Source: Prado023 sp963798745 (GTDB taxonomy: Bacteria > Actinomycetota > Actinomycetes > S36-B12 > CAIYMF01). Taken from it: a stretch of 41,927 nt of DNA. Numbering within the stretch: position 1 is the stretch's first letter; every line of letters starts with the position of its first letter. A program made the translations under genes and the position numbers. A model generated the notes under the pieces. The model was not told the origin of the DNA, ran no database searches, and was given only the letters and a program-made list of their open reading frames with translations. The DNA lies in assembly GCA_963798745.1 (NCBI GenBank), contig CAWCUF010000008.1:1-41927 (forward strand). Reading direction: 5' to 3'. Shown here one piece after another: positions 15,295 through 23,660 of the stretch.

Positions 15295-16878
15295 ATGAGC
15301 AACCTCCCCTTTGGTTTCGGAGCCTCGGAGCCGGACGACCAGGGCGACCCACAGAACCCGTTCGACATGGCCAACCTGGGCTCGGCGCTGTCCCAGCTCG
15401 GCGCGATGCTGCAGGGGATGTCCACCGACGCCTCGCCGGGTGCGGTCAACTGGAACGCGGCCTCCGATGTGGCCCGCCGCACGATCGCTGCCAACGGCGA
15501 CCCGGTCGTCGCCGACGCGCAGGCCCGCGCGGTCATCGAGGCAGTCCGGCTGGCTGACCTGTGGCTGGACCCGGCCACCGAGTTCCCGACCACCGGCGCC
15601 GGTGCCCGTGCGTGGAGCCGATCGCAGTGGCTCGAGGCCACGATGCCGGCCTGGCAGGAGATCATCACCCCGATCGCCGAGCAGGTGCAGGCCTCGATGG
15701 GCTCGATGATGCCCAGCACCGAGGATCTCGCCCACGGTTTGCCCGAGGAGCTGCGCGCGATGCTGCCCGCCGACATGCCCATGGACCTGACCGCGATGCT
15801 CGGCCCGATGATGGGCATGGCCCGTCAGATGGGGGCCAACATGTTCGCGATGCAGGCAGGTCAGGGCTTGGCCGGACTGGCCGGTGAGGTGCTGGGCGCT
15901 GGCGATGTCGGCCTGCCGTTGACCGCCGACGGGGTCCCCACGCTGCTGCCCGAGAACGTGGCGGCGTTCGGCGGGGGCCTGGGCATCGAGCCCGGCGAGA
16001 TCGCCCTCTACCTGGCCCTGCGCGAGGTCGCCCACCAGCGGCTGTTCGCCCATGTGCGCTGGCTGGGGCCCACGGTCCGCGGGGCGGTGGCCGAGTACGC
16101 CCGCGGCATCGGCCTGGACGTGGGGGCGATGGAGCAGGCAATGCGCGAGATCGACATGACCAACCCGGCCAACCTCCAGGAGGCCCTGTCCTCGGGCGTG
16201 CTGGCCCCGAAGGACACCCCGGAGCAGAAGGCCGCCCTGGCCCGCCTCGAGACCCTGCTCGCCCTCGTCGAGGGGTGGGTGGACCACGTGGTCAGCGCGG
16301 CGATCGGCGATCGACTGCCGACCGCGGGTCGGTTGCAGGAGGCCGTGCGGCGCCGCCGGGCAGCCGGTGGGCCGGCCGAGAAGACGTTCCAGACGCTGGT
16401 CGGGCTCGAGATGCGCCCGCGTCGGCTGCGCGAGGCCGCAGCCCTGTGGGCCGAGCTGGAGAAGGTGCGCGGGGTGGCCGGGCGCGACGCCGTCTGGGCG
16501 CACCCGGATCTGCTGCCCGGGCCCGACGACCTCGACGACCCGTCGTCGTTCGTCTCCGGGTCCTCGATCTCCGACGCCGACCTCGCAGCGCTGGCGTCCG
16601 GGGAGTTCCAGGGCGACGCGGCGCAGGCCGACGCCGCCGCGGACGCCGAGGCCGACGCCCGACGCCGAGGGGCGCCGGGGCCGGGGCCGACGCCAACACT
16701 GCCGCGCCGGCGGCGGCGGACGTGGCTGGCGATGATGCGGCGATTGCGGCCGACCACGAAGCGGGCGCGGCGGATCAGGCCGCAGACGCGGACGGTGCGG
16801 ACGCCTCCGACGAGCCCGGGACCGATCACCCGGGTGCGCAGGACGATCCACGCGGGTGATCGATCGGCTGGTCGCTGA
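15295..16878 (+). CDS. Zinc-dependent metalloprotease family (DUF2342/COG5282), shifted tail
   Basis: A 527-residue frame of the actinobacterial DUF2342 family, annotated as zinc-dependent metalloproteases and usually next to the PDZ/S16 protease. The N terminus is the typical NLPFGFG start. The putative zinc region is REVAHQRLFAH (His247, His253), with Glu326 and His331 in EGWVDH. After about residue 455 the reading changes from acidic (DAAADAEADA) to Arg-rich. The acidic, Ala/Asp-rich character continues in another frame (reading GADANTAAPAAAD) and ends in TGA at 16857-16859, overlapping the NUDIX GTG. A one-base loss, or two extra bases, around 16655-16685 would explain this. The true end may therefore be 16859. 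The catalytic core is unaffected. GAGAGGAAGG precedes the ATG. Confidence 0.9.
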   Translation: MSNLPFGFGASEPDDQGDPQNPFDMANLGSALSQLGAMLQGMSTDASPGAVNWNAASDVARRTIAANGDPVVADAQARAVIEAVRLADLWLDPATEFPTTGAGARAWSRSQWLEATMPAWQEIITPIAEQVQASMGSMMPSTEDLAHGLPEELRAMLPADMPMDLTAMLGPMMGMARQMGANMFAMQAGQGLAGLAGEVLGAGDVGLPLTADGVPTLLPENVAAFGGGLGIEPGEIALYLALREVAHQRLFAHVRWLGPTVRGAVAEYARGIGLDVGAMEQAMREIDMTNPANLQEALSSGVLAPKDTPEQKAALARLETLLALVEGWVDHVVSAAIGDRLPTAGRLQEAVRRRRAAGGPAEKTFQTLVGLEMRPRRLREAAALWAELEKVRGVAGRDAVWAHPDLLPGPDDLDDPSSFVSGSSISDADLAALASGEFQGDAAQADAAADAEADARRRGAPGPGPTPTLPRRRRRTWLAMMRRLRPTTKRARRIRPQTRTVRTPPTSPGPITRVRRTIHAGDRSAGR

Positions 16879-17422
16879 TGCGACTCGGGTGCTCCAGGAC
16901 TGGCGACCACCCACCGAAGTTCAGTCGCACACGCGTGGTCGGGTGCTCGACTTCCTTGCCGAGCACCCGAACACGGCCGCGCACCGAGACCTGCGCGCCG
17001 GGCATCTGACCGCCAGCGCCCTCGTCCTGGACCACGCCCACGAGCGAGTCCTGTTGACCCTGCATCCCCTGGCCGGGCGCTGGTTGCAGCTCGGCGGGCA
17101 CCTGGAGTGCGCCGATGCCTCGCTGGCCGGCGCGGCTGCCCGTGAGGCCATGGAGGAGTCGGGCATCGCCGGCCTGGTCCTTCGGCCGGGCCCGATCGGG
17201 CTGGACTGGCACGACGTGACGTGCCGCGACAGCACTGGTGCGCCCGGGGGCAGCAGCCACCTGGACCTGCAGTACCTCGCGATCGCACCGCCCGGCGCCG
17301 AGCCGCGGATCAGCGACGAGTCCCTGGACCTCGCGTGGTGGCCTGTGCGGGCGTTGCCCGACGGTGCCGACGAGGTGGTCCGGGGTCTGGTCGCCCGGGC
17401 CCTTCAACTCGGCCCGACCTGA
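16856..17422 (+). CDS. NUDIX hydrolase
   Basis: A 188-residue NUDIX-fold pyrophosphohydrolase. The core is LQLGGHLECAD followed by AAREAMEESGI, which supplies the metal-binding REx2EE pattern. The glycine-to-arginine spacing is one residue longer than the textbook box, as in the GGHxExxD subgroup. A helical ~35-residue N-terminal extension precedes the fold. Substrate (a nucleoside diphosphate linked to X) is not predictable. The GTG start overlaps a TGA in the frame of the metalloprotease's likely original C terminus (GTGA), implying translational coupling to that gene. Confidence 0.85.
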   Translation: MIDRLVADATRVLQDWRPPTEVQSHTRGRVLDFLAEHPNTAAHRDLRAGHLTASALVLDHAHERVLLTLHPLAGRWLQLGGHLECADASLAGAAAREAMEESGIAGLVLRPGPIGLDWHDVTCRDSTGAPGGSSHLDLQYLAIAPPGAEPRISDESLDLAWWPVRALPDGADEVVRGLVARALQLGPT

Positions 17423-17461
17423 CGGGTCGATGCTGGTTCAGCTGGTCCAGTTGGGCGGGGC

Positions 17462-17503
17462 CGGTTCGGCTGGGCCGGGTTCGGCTGGGCCGGTTCGGCT
17501 GCC
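17462..17503 (+). repeat. 15-bp tandem repeat, about 2.8 units
   Basis: CGGTTCGGCTGGGC-type units repeat directly just past the NUDIX stop. The surrounding 583-bp gap (17423-18005) lies between convergent genes and shows no credible gene. Confidence 0.65.
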
Positions 17504-17559
17504 AGCTGTCGGTCGGTTCCGGCGTGGGTAGTCGTGCAACCAACAGCCCCGACGAACGG

Positions 17560-17623
17560 AACCCCCGGAGTCGCATGGCGCACGGAGGTCGACCCGTTCG
17601 TGCGCCCGTTATCTCCGGGGGTC
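17560..17623. repeat. Imperfect inverted repeat
   Basis: GGAACCCCCGGAG near 17560 and CTCCGGGGGTCC near 17612 are almost exact complements separated by about 40 nt. CGAACGG/CCGTTCG pairs lie close to the arms. It could form a cruciform or act as a terminator for either convergent gene. Confidence 0.4.
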
Positions 17624-17630
17624 CTTCGGT

Positions 17631-17646
17631 GGTGAACGTATTCACC
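17631..17646. promoter_or_regulatory. Short palindrome GGTGAA-N4-TTCACC
   Basis: A 16-bp dyad with 6-bp arms in the middle of the long gap. It has the size of an operator but no gene start is nearby, so its meaning is unclear. Confidence 0.25.
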
Positions 17647-17682
17647 TGCCGTTCCTGCGTCAATACCCCTGGGTAACCCGCA

Positions 17683-17833
17683 TGTGGACGGACTGGGGAT
17701 GAGCTGGGGATCGACTGTGGAGGACGTGGCGTGTCCGTGTGGACGTGTCGTGGAGAACCTGTGCACAACCATGGTGATCGCACCCACGACCCCGTCCTGA
17801 CCTGCGACGTTGCCCTGGCGCGGCTGTGGATCG
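17683..17833 (+). other. Cluster of DnaA-box-like TGTGGA motifs
   Basis: Five 9-mers resemble the reverse DnaA box (TGTGGATAA or TGTGGACAA). They are TGTGGACGG (17683), TGTGGAGGA (17716), TGTGGACGT (17738), TGTGCACAA (17760) and TGTGGATCG (17825), all in one orientation within 151 bp. Each differs from consensus at one to three positions. There is no dnaA or dnaN gene here, so this is not a normal oriC. Confidence 0.25.
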
Positions 17834-18005
17834 AAATTCGTGACCTGCGACACGCCGGTAGAGCTTGGGACACGCCCGCGCCCGCGCGTGGACGGCCGTG
17901 GCCGAGGTCGTGATCGACCCGGACGCCCCGCCGAGGTTTGTCGACGCAGGGTACGGACGTGCGCAGGTACCGCGACCGCTCGGCCGGAATGGGCCGGCCG
18001 ACGAT

Positions 18006-18971
18006 TCAGCGTCCGGTGAAGTTCGGGGTCCGCTTCTCCCGCAGCGCAGTCAGGCCCTCGACGAGGTCGTCGGAGGCAAGCGTGACCGCTTGCGCCAGGC
18101 CCTCCCATTGGGTGGCCTCGTCCCAGTGCCGCGGCCCACCGTCGCGCAGCGCGACCTTGGTCAGTCGCGTGGCCACCGGGGCGGTCCCCGCGACGGCCAG
18201 TGCCCCGGTCAGCGCCTCGTCGGCGAGCTGGTCATCAGTCAGGACGCGGCTGACCAGGCCCAGGGCGAGCAGCTCGGGGGCGGCGACCCGCCGCCCGGTG
18301 AACAGCAGATCACGCGCCGCGGCCACGCCGGCGACCTCGGTGAGCAGGAACGTCGAGAGCATCCCCGGGTGCATGCCCATCCGCAGGAACGGCACGGCCA
18401 TCACGGCCGACTCGCTGGCCCAACGCACGTCGCAGGCCAGCGCCAGCGCGGCACCGGCGCCGATCGCCGGACCGTTGATCGCAGCGATCGTGGGCATCGG
18501 CAGGTCCCTGATGGTCAGCCAGGTCGCGTAGTAGGCCAGCATCCGCTCGCGCAGCACGGACACCGGCTCGTGCGAATCGGCTCCGATCCAGGAGGTGTTG
18601 CCCCCCGAGCTGAATGCGGTGCCCTGACCGGTGAGCAGGACGGCGCGCACGTCGGAGTCGGCCCCGATGGCGGGGATCAGCCGCCCCCAGGCCGCCGTCA
18701 TCTCCAGGCCCATCATGTTGCGCCGGTCGTGGTCGGCCAGCTCGACGACGACCAGGTGACCCTCGCGACGCACCGCGAGCTTGTCCACCGCGGGGTCGAA
18801 GCCGGCGCAGTCCAGGGGCACGTGCGCGCCGGCTGGGCTGGCGTACGCCGGCGTGGGCGGCGCAGCGCCCGGATCGCCGGTCGCCGCGGGGGTCCGGGCT
18901 GGTGCCGGGGCAGGTGCGGGTGCCGAGGCGGGTTCGTGCTCAGCGGCTGGGGGATCGTGAGGGGCGGACAT
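18006..18971 (-). CDS. Enoyl-CoA hydratase/isomerase (crotonase) family protein
   Basis: A 321-residue crotonase-fold protein, presumably acting on an acyl-CoA. Residues 1-50 form an Ala/Pro-rich tail; the fold begins around DKLAVRREGHLVVVEL. The oxyanion-hole segments are visible (FSSGGN and GPAIGAGAALALACDVR). The two glutamates that activate water in classical hydratases appear replaced: by Ala in GAGAALAL and by Phe/Leu in VPFLRMGMHPG. It may therefore be an isomerase, thioesterase, lyase or another crotonase-type activity rather than a standard hydratase. ATG 18971 was chosen because TAGCCT lies exactly 6 nt upstream (leaderless). Confidence 0.87.
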   Translation of the reverse strand: MSAPHDPPAAEHEPASAPAPAPAPARTPAATGDPGAAPPTPAYASPAGAHVPLDCAGFDPAVDKLAVRREGHLVVVELADHDRRNMMGLEMTAAWGRLIPAIGADSDVRAVLLTGQGTAFSSGGNTSWIGADSHEPVSVLRERMLAYYATWLTIRDLPMPTIAAINGPAIGAGAALALACDVRWASESAVMAVPFLRMGMHPGMLSTFLLTEVAGVAAARDLLFTGRRVAAPELLALGLVSRVLTDDQLADEALTGALAVAGTAPVATRLTKVALRDGGPRHWDEATQWEGLAQAVTLASDDLVEGLTALREKRTPNFTGR

Positions 18972-18977
18972 GTGGTC

Positions 18978-18983
18978 AGGCTA
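18978..18983 (-). promoter_or_regulatory. -10 hexamer TAGCCT for the crotonase-family gene
   Basis: TAGCCT, six bases, then ATG on the minus strand, with no ribosome binding site. This gives a leaderless start at 18971. Confidence 0.5.
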
Positions 18984-19082
18984 ACGGGGCGCCTTGTCCT
19001 CGGATCGGGGGGTGCTGGCGTACTGTGCATCCCGCACGGCCGGTGCCACTAGGGCCCGGCTCCCCCCAATCTGGAGGACGTC

Positions 19083-19244
19083 ATGTCGATCGAGAGCTAC
19101 ACCGGCGAGGCCTACTGCGTGAAGTGCAAGGAGAAGCGCGAGTTCACCGGGCACATCGAAGAGGTCAACAACCGCCGCATGGCCAAGGGCATCTGCCCCG
19201 TGTGTGGCACCAAGGTCGCCCGCATCCTGGGCAAGGCCTCCTGA
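19083..19244 (+). CDS. DUF5679 small zinc-ribbon protein
   Basis: A 53-residue protein matching my recollection of DUF5679, a small actinobacterial family. Two CxxC pairs, YCVKCKEKRE near residue 12 and CPVCGTK near residue 38, form a zinc ribbon. The spacing and the GxCPVCGTKV-like ending are typical. CTGGAGGACGTC gives a strong ribosome binding site before the ATG, and TACTGT near 19020 could be the -10. It lies divergent from the crotonase-family gene and is followed by a strong terminator, so it is a single-gene unit. Function is unknown; small zinc ribbons often bind nucleic acid or protein. Confidence 0.9.
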   Translation: MSIESYTGEAYCVKCKEKREFTGHIEEVNNRRMAKGICPVCGTKVARILGKAS

Positions 19245-19331
19245 TCCACGCACCACCACGGCCGACTGATCCGGGCACCACCGGCCGAGATCCGGCACAG
19301 TGTCGGGTCAGGACGGACTCGCCGCACACAG

Positions 19332-19362
19332 AGGGGCGTCCCCGCACCGGGGCCGCCCCTCG
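19332..19362 (+). terminator. Strong hairpin terminator after DUF5679
   Basis: GAGGGGCG (19332-19339) pairs with CGCCCCTC (19355-19362). After a single mismatch, CCCC pairs with GGGG inside. It lies about 90 bp after the stop codon. Confidence 0.75.
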
Positions 19363-19447
19363 TGGCGTCCCGGAGCTGGGTCGGGGCCGCCGACGGCCTT
19401 GGTCTGGAAATGGCCGGCTGAACCGCTGAGATCGGGGGCTCCTGGCA

Positions 19448-19620
19448 CTCAACGCCGAGTTCTGGTTGAACCGGTCCTCCAAGGGAGGGCTCGGGCGGCT
19501 CAACGCCGAGAAATGGTCGAAAGAGCGAGCGACAGCACGGATCTTTCAACCACGCGGAGCGCGAATGGGGCCGATCGGGTCGCCCGTTGCCTGCGGTTCA
19601 ACCACAACTCGGCGTTTCAG
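19448..19620. repeat. Family C four-box palindromic element
   Basis: Two direct copies of CTCAACGCCGAG-N3-TGGTYGAA start at 19448 and 19499, 51 bp apart. Two inverted copies carry TTCAACCA at 19545 and 19597, 52 bp apart; the last keeps a full arm (CTCGGCGTTTCAG), while the third is decayed in its outer half. The symmetrical two-direct plus two-inverted layout is the same plan as family B with a longer unit. It lies in the 568-bp gap between DUF5679 and the ABC1 kinase gene. No gene is credible here. Confidence 0.7.
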
Positions 19621-19800
19621 CGCAGGTGCCATCCGCGAGCGCAGATGAGGCACCCTTGAACGCCTCGTTCCGGTCCGCCGTCCCGGCACGGGTCGCGGGC
19701 CCAGCACTGCGACGGGGCCGGGCTGCCGGGGCTCGGCAGCGACCGGGTGCGGTGCGGTGCCAAGCGGCCCTGCGCCCATGCGGTGTGGCGCCCGGAGCCG

Positions 19801-19806
19801 CACAAT
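19801..19806 (+). promoter_or_regulatory. -10 hexamer CACAAT for the ABC1 kinase
   Basis: CACAAT is followed by six bases and the ATG at 19813. The lack of a ribosome binding site suggests leaderless mRNA. Confidence 0.4.
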
Positions 19807-19812
19807 GGACAC

Positions 19813-21126
19813 ATGCCAGATCTGCCCGTGCGAGCTCTGACCCGCAGCGCCAAGATGGCGGCGCTGCCGCTGGGTCACGCCGGGCGCGCGGCGTTGGGCG
19901 TGGGCAAGCGGATCGGTGGCGCCCCGGCCGAAGCAGTGGCCGCCGAACTCCAGGCACGCACCGCTGAGCAGATGTTCCGCGTCCTCGGCGAGCTCAAGGG
20001 CGGGGCGATGAAGGTCGGCCAGGCGATGAGCATCTTCGAGGCCGCCCTGCCTGAGGACGTGGCGGGTCCCTACCGCGCCACACTGACCAAGTTGCAGGAG
20101 CAGGCCCCCGCGCTGCCCGCCGACCGGGTGCACGCGGTGCTGGCCGAGAACTTCGGCGCGGACTGGCGCCTGCTGTTCCAGTCCTTCGACGACCGGCCGG
20201 CGGCCGCAGCCAGCATCGGCCAGGTGCACCGCGCGGTCTGGCAGGACGGCCGCGACGTCGCGGTCAAGGTCCAGTACCCGGGGGCGGACAAGGCCCTGAT
20301 GTCCGACTTGGCCAACGCCTCCCGGATGGCCCGGATGATGACCAGCTTCGTGCCTGGTGTGGACCTCAAGCCGCTGCTCGACGAGGTCGCCGCGCGGATC
20401 TCCGAGGAGTTGGACTACGAGCGCGAGGCCGCGTCCCAGCGGGCCTTCGCCGCGGCGTACCGCGACGACCCAGACGTCGCCGTGCCGGATGTCGTGGCAG
20501 CAGGACACACGGTCATCATCTCCGAGTGGCTCGAGGGCACGCCGTTGTCCAGGATCATCTCCGAGGGCAGCGTCGAGGAGCGGAACCTGGCCGGGCAGCG
20601 CTACCAGAGCTTCCTGCTCTCGGGACCGACGCGCGCAGGGCTGCTGCACTCCGACCCGCACCCGGGCAACTTCCGGATCACCCCGGACGGCCGGTTCGGC
20701 GTGCTGGACTTCGGGGCGGTCGGGCACCTCCCGGACGGGTTCCCACCGATGGTCGGCCACCTGCTGCGCATCGCGATGGCGGGTGACGCTGACGCGGTGC
20801 TCGCCGGCCTGCGCGAGGAGGGGTTCGTGCGCACCACGACCTCGATGGAGGCCCACGGCCTGCTGGACTTCCTGGACCCGTTCGTGGATCCGGCGCGCAC
20901 CGAGACGTTCCAGTTCAGCCGGGAGTGGTTGCGCGGTCAGTTCGGGCGGCTCAACGATCCGCGCAACCCGGACTTCGCGATCGGGCTGAAGCTGAACCTG
21001 CCTCCTGAGTACATGTTGATCCACCGGGTCTGGCTCGGGGCGATCGGCGTGCTGTGCCAGTTGAATGCCGAGATCGAGATGCGCTCGGAGCTCGAGGCCT
21101 GGGTGCCGGGGTTCCTGCCCGACTGA
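19813..21126 (+). CDS. ABC1/UbiB (AarF)-family atypical kinase
   Basis: A 437-residue atypical kinase of the ABC1/ADCK/UbiB family. Signature elements are the KxGQ motif (Lys67-Gln70), the Ala-rich nucleotide loop AAAASIGQVH, the VAVKVQYPG lysine, the family-specific ExD region in EELDYERE, the catalytic loop HSDPHPGNF and the metal-binding LDFG. All key residues are present, so ATPase/kinase-like activity is plausible. Characterised relatives act in quinone or lipid metabolism; no target is indicated here. The frame is open upstream to 19747, but ATG 19813 has a -10 six bases ahead. Its position upstream of uvrD2 matches the mycobacterial gene order (Rv3197), though the intervening whiB7 is not seen. 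Confidence 0.92.
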   Translation: MPDLPVRALTRSAKMAALPLGHAGRAALGVGKRIGGAPAEAVAAELQARTAEQMFRVLGELKGGAMKVGQAMSIFEAALPEDVAGPYRATLTKLQEQAPALPADRVHAVLAENFGADWRLLFQSFDDRPAAAASIGQVHRAVWQDGRDVAVKVQYPGADKALMSDLANASRMARMMTSFVPGVDLKPLLDEVAARISEELDYEREAASQRAFAAAYRDDPDVAVPDVVAAGHTVIISEWLEGTPLSRIISEGSVEERNLAGQRYQSFLLSGPTRAGLLHSDPHPGNFRITPDGRFGVLDFGAVGHLPDGFPPMVGHLLRIAMAGDADAVLAGLREEGFVRTTTSMEAHGLLDFLDPFVDPARTETFQFSREWLRGQFGRLNDPRNPDFAIGLKLNLPPEYMLIHRVWLGAIGVLCQLNAEIEMRSELEAWVPGFLPD

Positions 21127-21304
21127 CCTCGCACAGGCGGCTCACCGTGCGCGATGACCGCTGGGCCAGGCCCACGCCGCAGGCGGTGCCGATACGGGTC
21201 CAGGTCTCGTTGCGGAGGAAGCATCTCACGACCTGCGGGGGAATCCTTCAGCCCGGTGGTCGTCCATCTGGCCGTTGCTGCGACCCGCATGACGTCGCTG
21301 CGAA

Positions 21305-23584
21305 TCAGCGCGTCGGGTCGGTCGAATCAGGCACTGGGTCTGGGTGGCTCACCGGCGAACCAGGGGCCAGCAGGTCCAGCAGTTCCGCGCCGTACGAGTC
21401 GGCCTTGGCCCGGCCGATTCCCGGGATGTCGAGCAGGTCTCGCACTGATGCCGGCTGGCGTTCGGCCAGGGCGGTCAGCGTCACGTCGGTGAAGATGACG
21501 AAGGCAGGGACGCTGCGGTGTTCGGCGGTCGCCGCGCGCCACTGACGCAACCGCTCGACGAGCCGCTCGTCAGCACTGCCCGGACACGTGCGACACCGGC
21601 CGAGGGTGCGCTCGGCCCCAGTCACCAACCCTGCGCCGCAGACCCGGCAACGTCCCGGAGGTCTTCGGCGGCGTTCCCGCGCGCTTCCCGAATGCCCCTG
21701 GCGCACCAGTCCCGAGGGGGTGGCCTGGGTGCTGACCTCGCCACGCGCCCGCAGGTCGGCCAGGAACCGGCTGGCCGTGCGCGGTCGGCCGGACCGGGTC
21801 ATCGCCCACGTCACCACGAGCCGGTCGCGCGCGCGGGTGACACCCACGTAGAACAGGCGACGCTCCTCCTCCACGCGCGCCTGCGTGTCGGCGTAGACGA
21901 TGGGCAGGCTCCCCTCAGCCGCACCGATGATGAACACGACGTCCCACTCCAGGCCCTTGGCCGCGTGCAGGGTCGCGAGGGTTACCCCGTCGGCCGTGGG
22001 GGCATGCGACAGGTGCGCGCGCCGCTCGAACTCCGCGACGAGTTCGGCCATTGTGCTCCGACCAGGGACGGCGACCTCTTGGGCCAGGGCCAGGACCGCA
22101 GCCAGGGATTCCCAGCGCTCCCGGGTGGCTCCACCGCTCGCCGGTCCGCCGGGTTGCCAGCCCATCGCAGCCAACACCGCCCGCACCTGCTCGACCAGCC
22201 CGTTGACGTCGGCGCCGGGCAGCGTTGGATCAGCGGTGTCCTGGCCTGCGTGGGTGTTCGAGGCGATCGCGTGCCCGCGCATCCTCGTCACCGCCTCCCG
22301 CACCTCGGGGCGGTCGAAGAACCGCTCGGCGCCACGCATCACGTACGCGATGCCGGCGTCGGCCAGCGCGACCTCGACCGGCTCGGAGGACGCGTTGGTG
22401 CGCATCAGGACCGCGATGTCGCGGGCGGACGTTCCGGCGGCGAGCAAGTCCTGGATCCGGGTCGTGACGGTCGCGGCCTCGTCGGCGTCGTCGGCGCACG
22501 CAACGATCTCCGGGGCAGGTCCTGATGGGCGCTGGGATCTCAGCAGCACTGCGGCGGGTGGCCCCGTCCTGCGCGACCCCGCTGGGGTGCCTGCGGGTCC
22601 CCGCCGACCACGGGTCGTGACCCCGGCGCCGGGCGCCGCTGCGCGGATGACGGCGTTGGCGGCGGTGACGATCTGCGGGCTGCACCGGTAGCAACGGTCC
22701 AGCCGGACCTCGGTGGCGTTCGACCAGCGCCGCGCGAACTGCCCGAGCGCGTCTGGGCTGGCACCGGCGAAGGAGTAGATGGTCTGGCTCGCGTCGCCCA
22801 CCACGCACACGTCATCGCGCTCACCCAGCCAGGCCGTCAGCATTCGGTCCTGCGCGGGGGTGATGTCCTGGTACTCATCGACGGTGAACCAGCGGTAGGC
22901 CCGGCGCACCTCGTCGGCGATGTCGGGCCGGTCACCGAGCAGCGCCACCATGCTGAGCAGGACGTCCTCGAAGTCGATGGCATGCGCCCGAGTCTTGACG
23001 TCCTGGTAGGCCGACATCACCTGGGCGATCCCGGGCAGCTCGATCACCTCGGACCCGGCGCCCACGGGTGTGCGCCCGGCCGCGGCGGCCGAAGCTGGGT
23101 AGTCGCCGACCGACACCAGCGACGAACCGGCCCACTCGATCTCGGCAGCGAGGTCGCGGACCAGGGGCCCGGCCGAGCGGATGCCCAGCTCTCGGCAGGC
23201 CTGGGCGACCATGCTGGCCTTGCTGGCGACCAGATCCGGGAACGGGCCGCCGACCGCCCCCGGCCAGAAGTAGCGCAGTTGGCTCAGCGCTGCGGAGTGG
23301 AAGGTGCGCACCGCGACGGAAGGCACGCCGAGTTGCGCAAGACGGCCGCGCATCTCGCCGGCCGCGCGGTTGGTGAACGTCACCGCCAGCCCGGTGCTGG
23401 CCGCATGCGCGCCGGACTCGACGGCGTGGGCGATCCGGTGGGTGATCGCACGCGTCTTGCCCGTGCCGGCGCCGGCGAGCACCACGACCGGACCGGTCAG
23501 GGCCTCCGCGACGAGGCGCTGCTCCGGGTCGAGTCCATCCAGCACGTCTGGCATGTCCGGCATTCTGTCAGCCACCTCCGACAT
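21305..23584 (-). CDS. uvrD2: UvrD2-type superfamily 1 DNA helicase with HRDC domain
   Basis: A 759-residue 3'-5' SF1 helicase. Motif I is GAGTGKT (residues 38-44), motif II DEYQD, motif III GDASQTIYSF, motif IV CYRCSPQIV, motif V TLHAAKGLEWD and motif VI YVGVTRARDR. A tetracysteine CRVCG-x-CRTC linker follows, then a C-terminal HRDC domain (RSVPAFVIFTDVTLTALAERQ through DIPGIG). This layout is that of mycobacterial UvrD2, a DNA-repair helicase. ATG 23584 has GGGAGGAAGGGGG upstream. The frame stays open into the repeats further upstream, but that part translates as Trp-Ile-Asp-Ser and Ala-Arg-Pro repeats and is not protein. It is convergent with the ABC1 kinase; nothing is seen in the 178-bp gap between them. 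Confidence 0.94.
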   Translation of the reverse strand: MSEVADRMPDMPDVLDGLDPEQRLVAEALTGPVVVLAGAGTGKTRAITHRIAHAVESGAHAASTGLAVTFTNRAAGEMRGRLAQLGVPSVAVRTFHSAALSQLRYFWPGAVGGPFPDLVASKASMVAQACRELGIRSAGPLVRDLAAEIEWAGSSLVSVGDYPASAAAAGRTPVGAGSEVIELPGIAQVMSAYQDVKTRAHAIDFEDVLLSMVALLGDRPDIADEVRRAYRWFTVDEYQDITPAQDRMLTAWLGERDDVCVVGDASQTIYSFAGASPDALGQFARRWSNATEVRLDRCYRCSPQIVTAANAVIRAAAPGAGVTTRGRRGPAGTPAGSRRTGPPAAVLLRSQRPSGPAPEIVACADDADEAATVTTRIQDLLAAGTSARDIAVLMRTNASSEPVEVALADAGIAYVMRGAERFFDRPEVREAVTRMRGHAIASNTHAGQDTADPTLPGADVNGLVEQVRAVLAAMGWQPGGPASGGATRERWESLAAVLALAQEVAVPGRSTMAELVAEFERRAHLSHAPTADGVTLATLHAAKGLEWDVVFIIGAAEGSLPIVYADTQARVEEERRLFYVGVTRARDRLVVTWAMTRSGRPRTASRFLADLRARGEVSTQATPSGLVRQGHSGSARERRRRPPGRCRVCGAGLVTGAERTLGRCRTCPGSADERLVERLRQWRAATAEHRSVPAFVIFTDVTLTALAERQPASVRDLLDIPGIGRAKADSYGAELLDLLAPGSPVSHPDPVPDSTDPTR

Positions 23585-23660
23585 CCCGCCCCCTTCCTCC
23601 CGCGAGCGGCCCGGCCCGCCCGCCGCCCCACCTCCGGCTCGGCCGCAAGCCCCGCCTCCC

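Noticed and set aside
17865..18010. Protein-like stretch AVAEVVIDPDAPPRFVDAG in the gap after the NUDIX gene
   Set aside because: The frame continues antisense into the crotonase-family gene, has no ribosome binding site or promoter, and matches no family I know. At most a decayed remnant.
21127..21304. A possible WhiB7 gene between the ABC1 kinase and uvrD2
   Set aside because: No frame contains the four-cysteine WhiB pattern or the AT-hook. Cys-containing frames here are out of register with any start signal.
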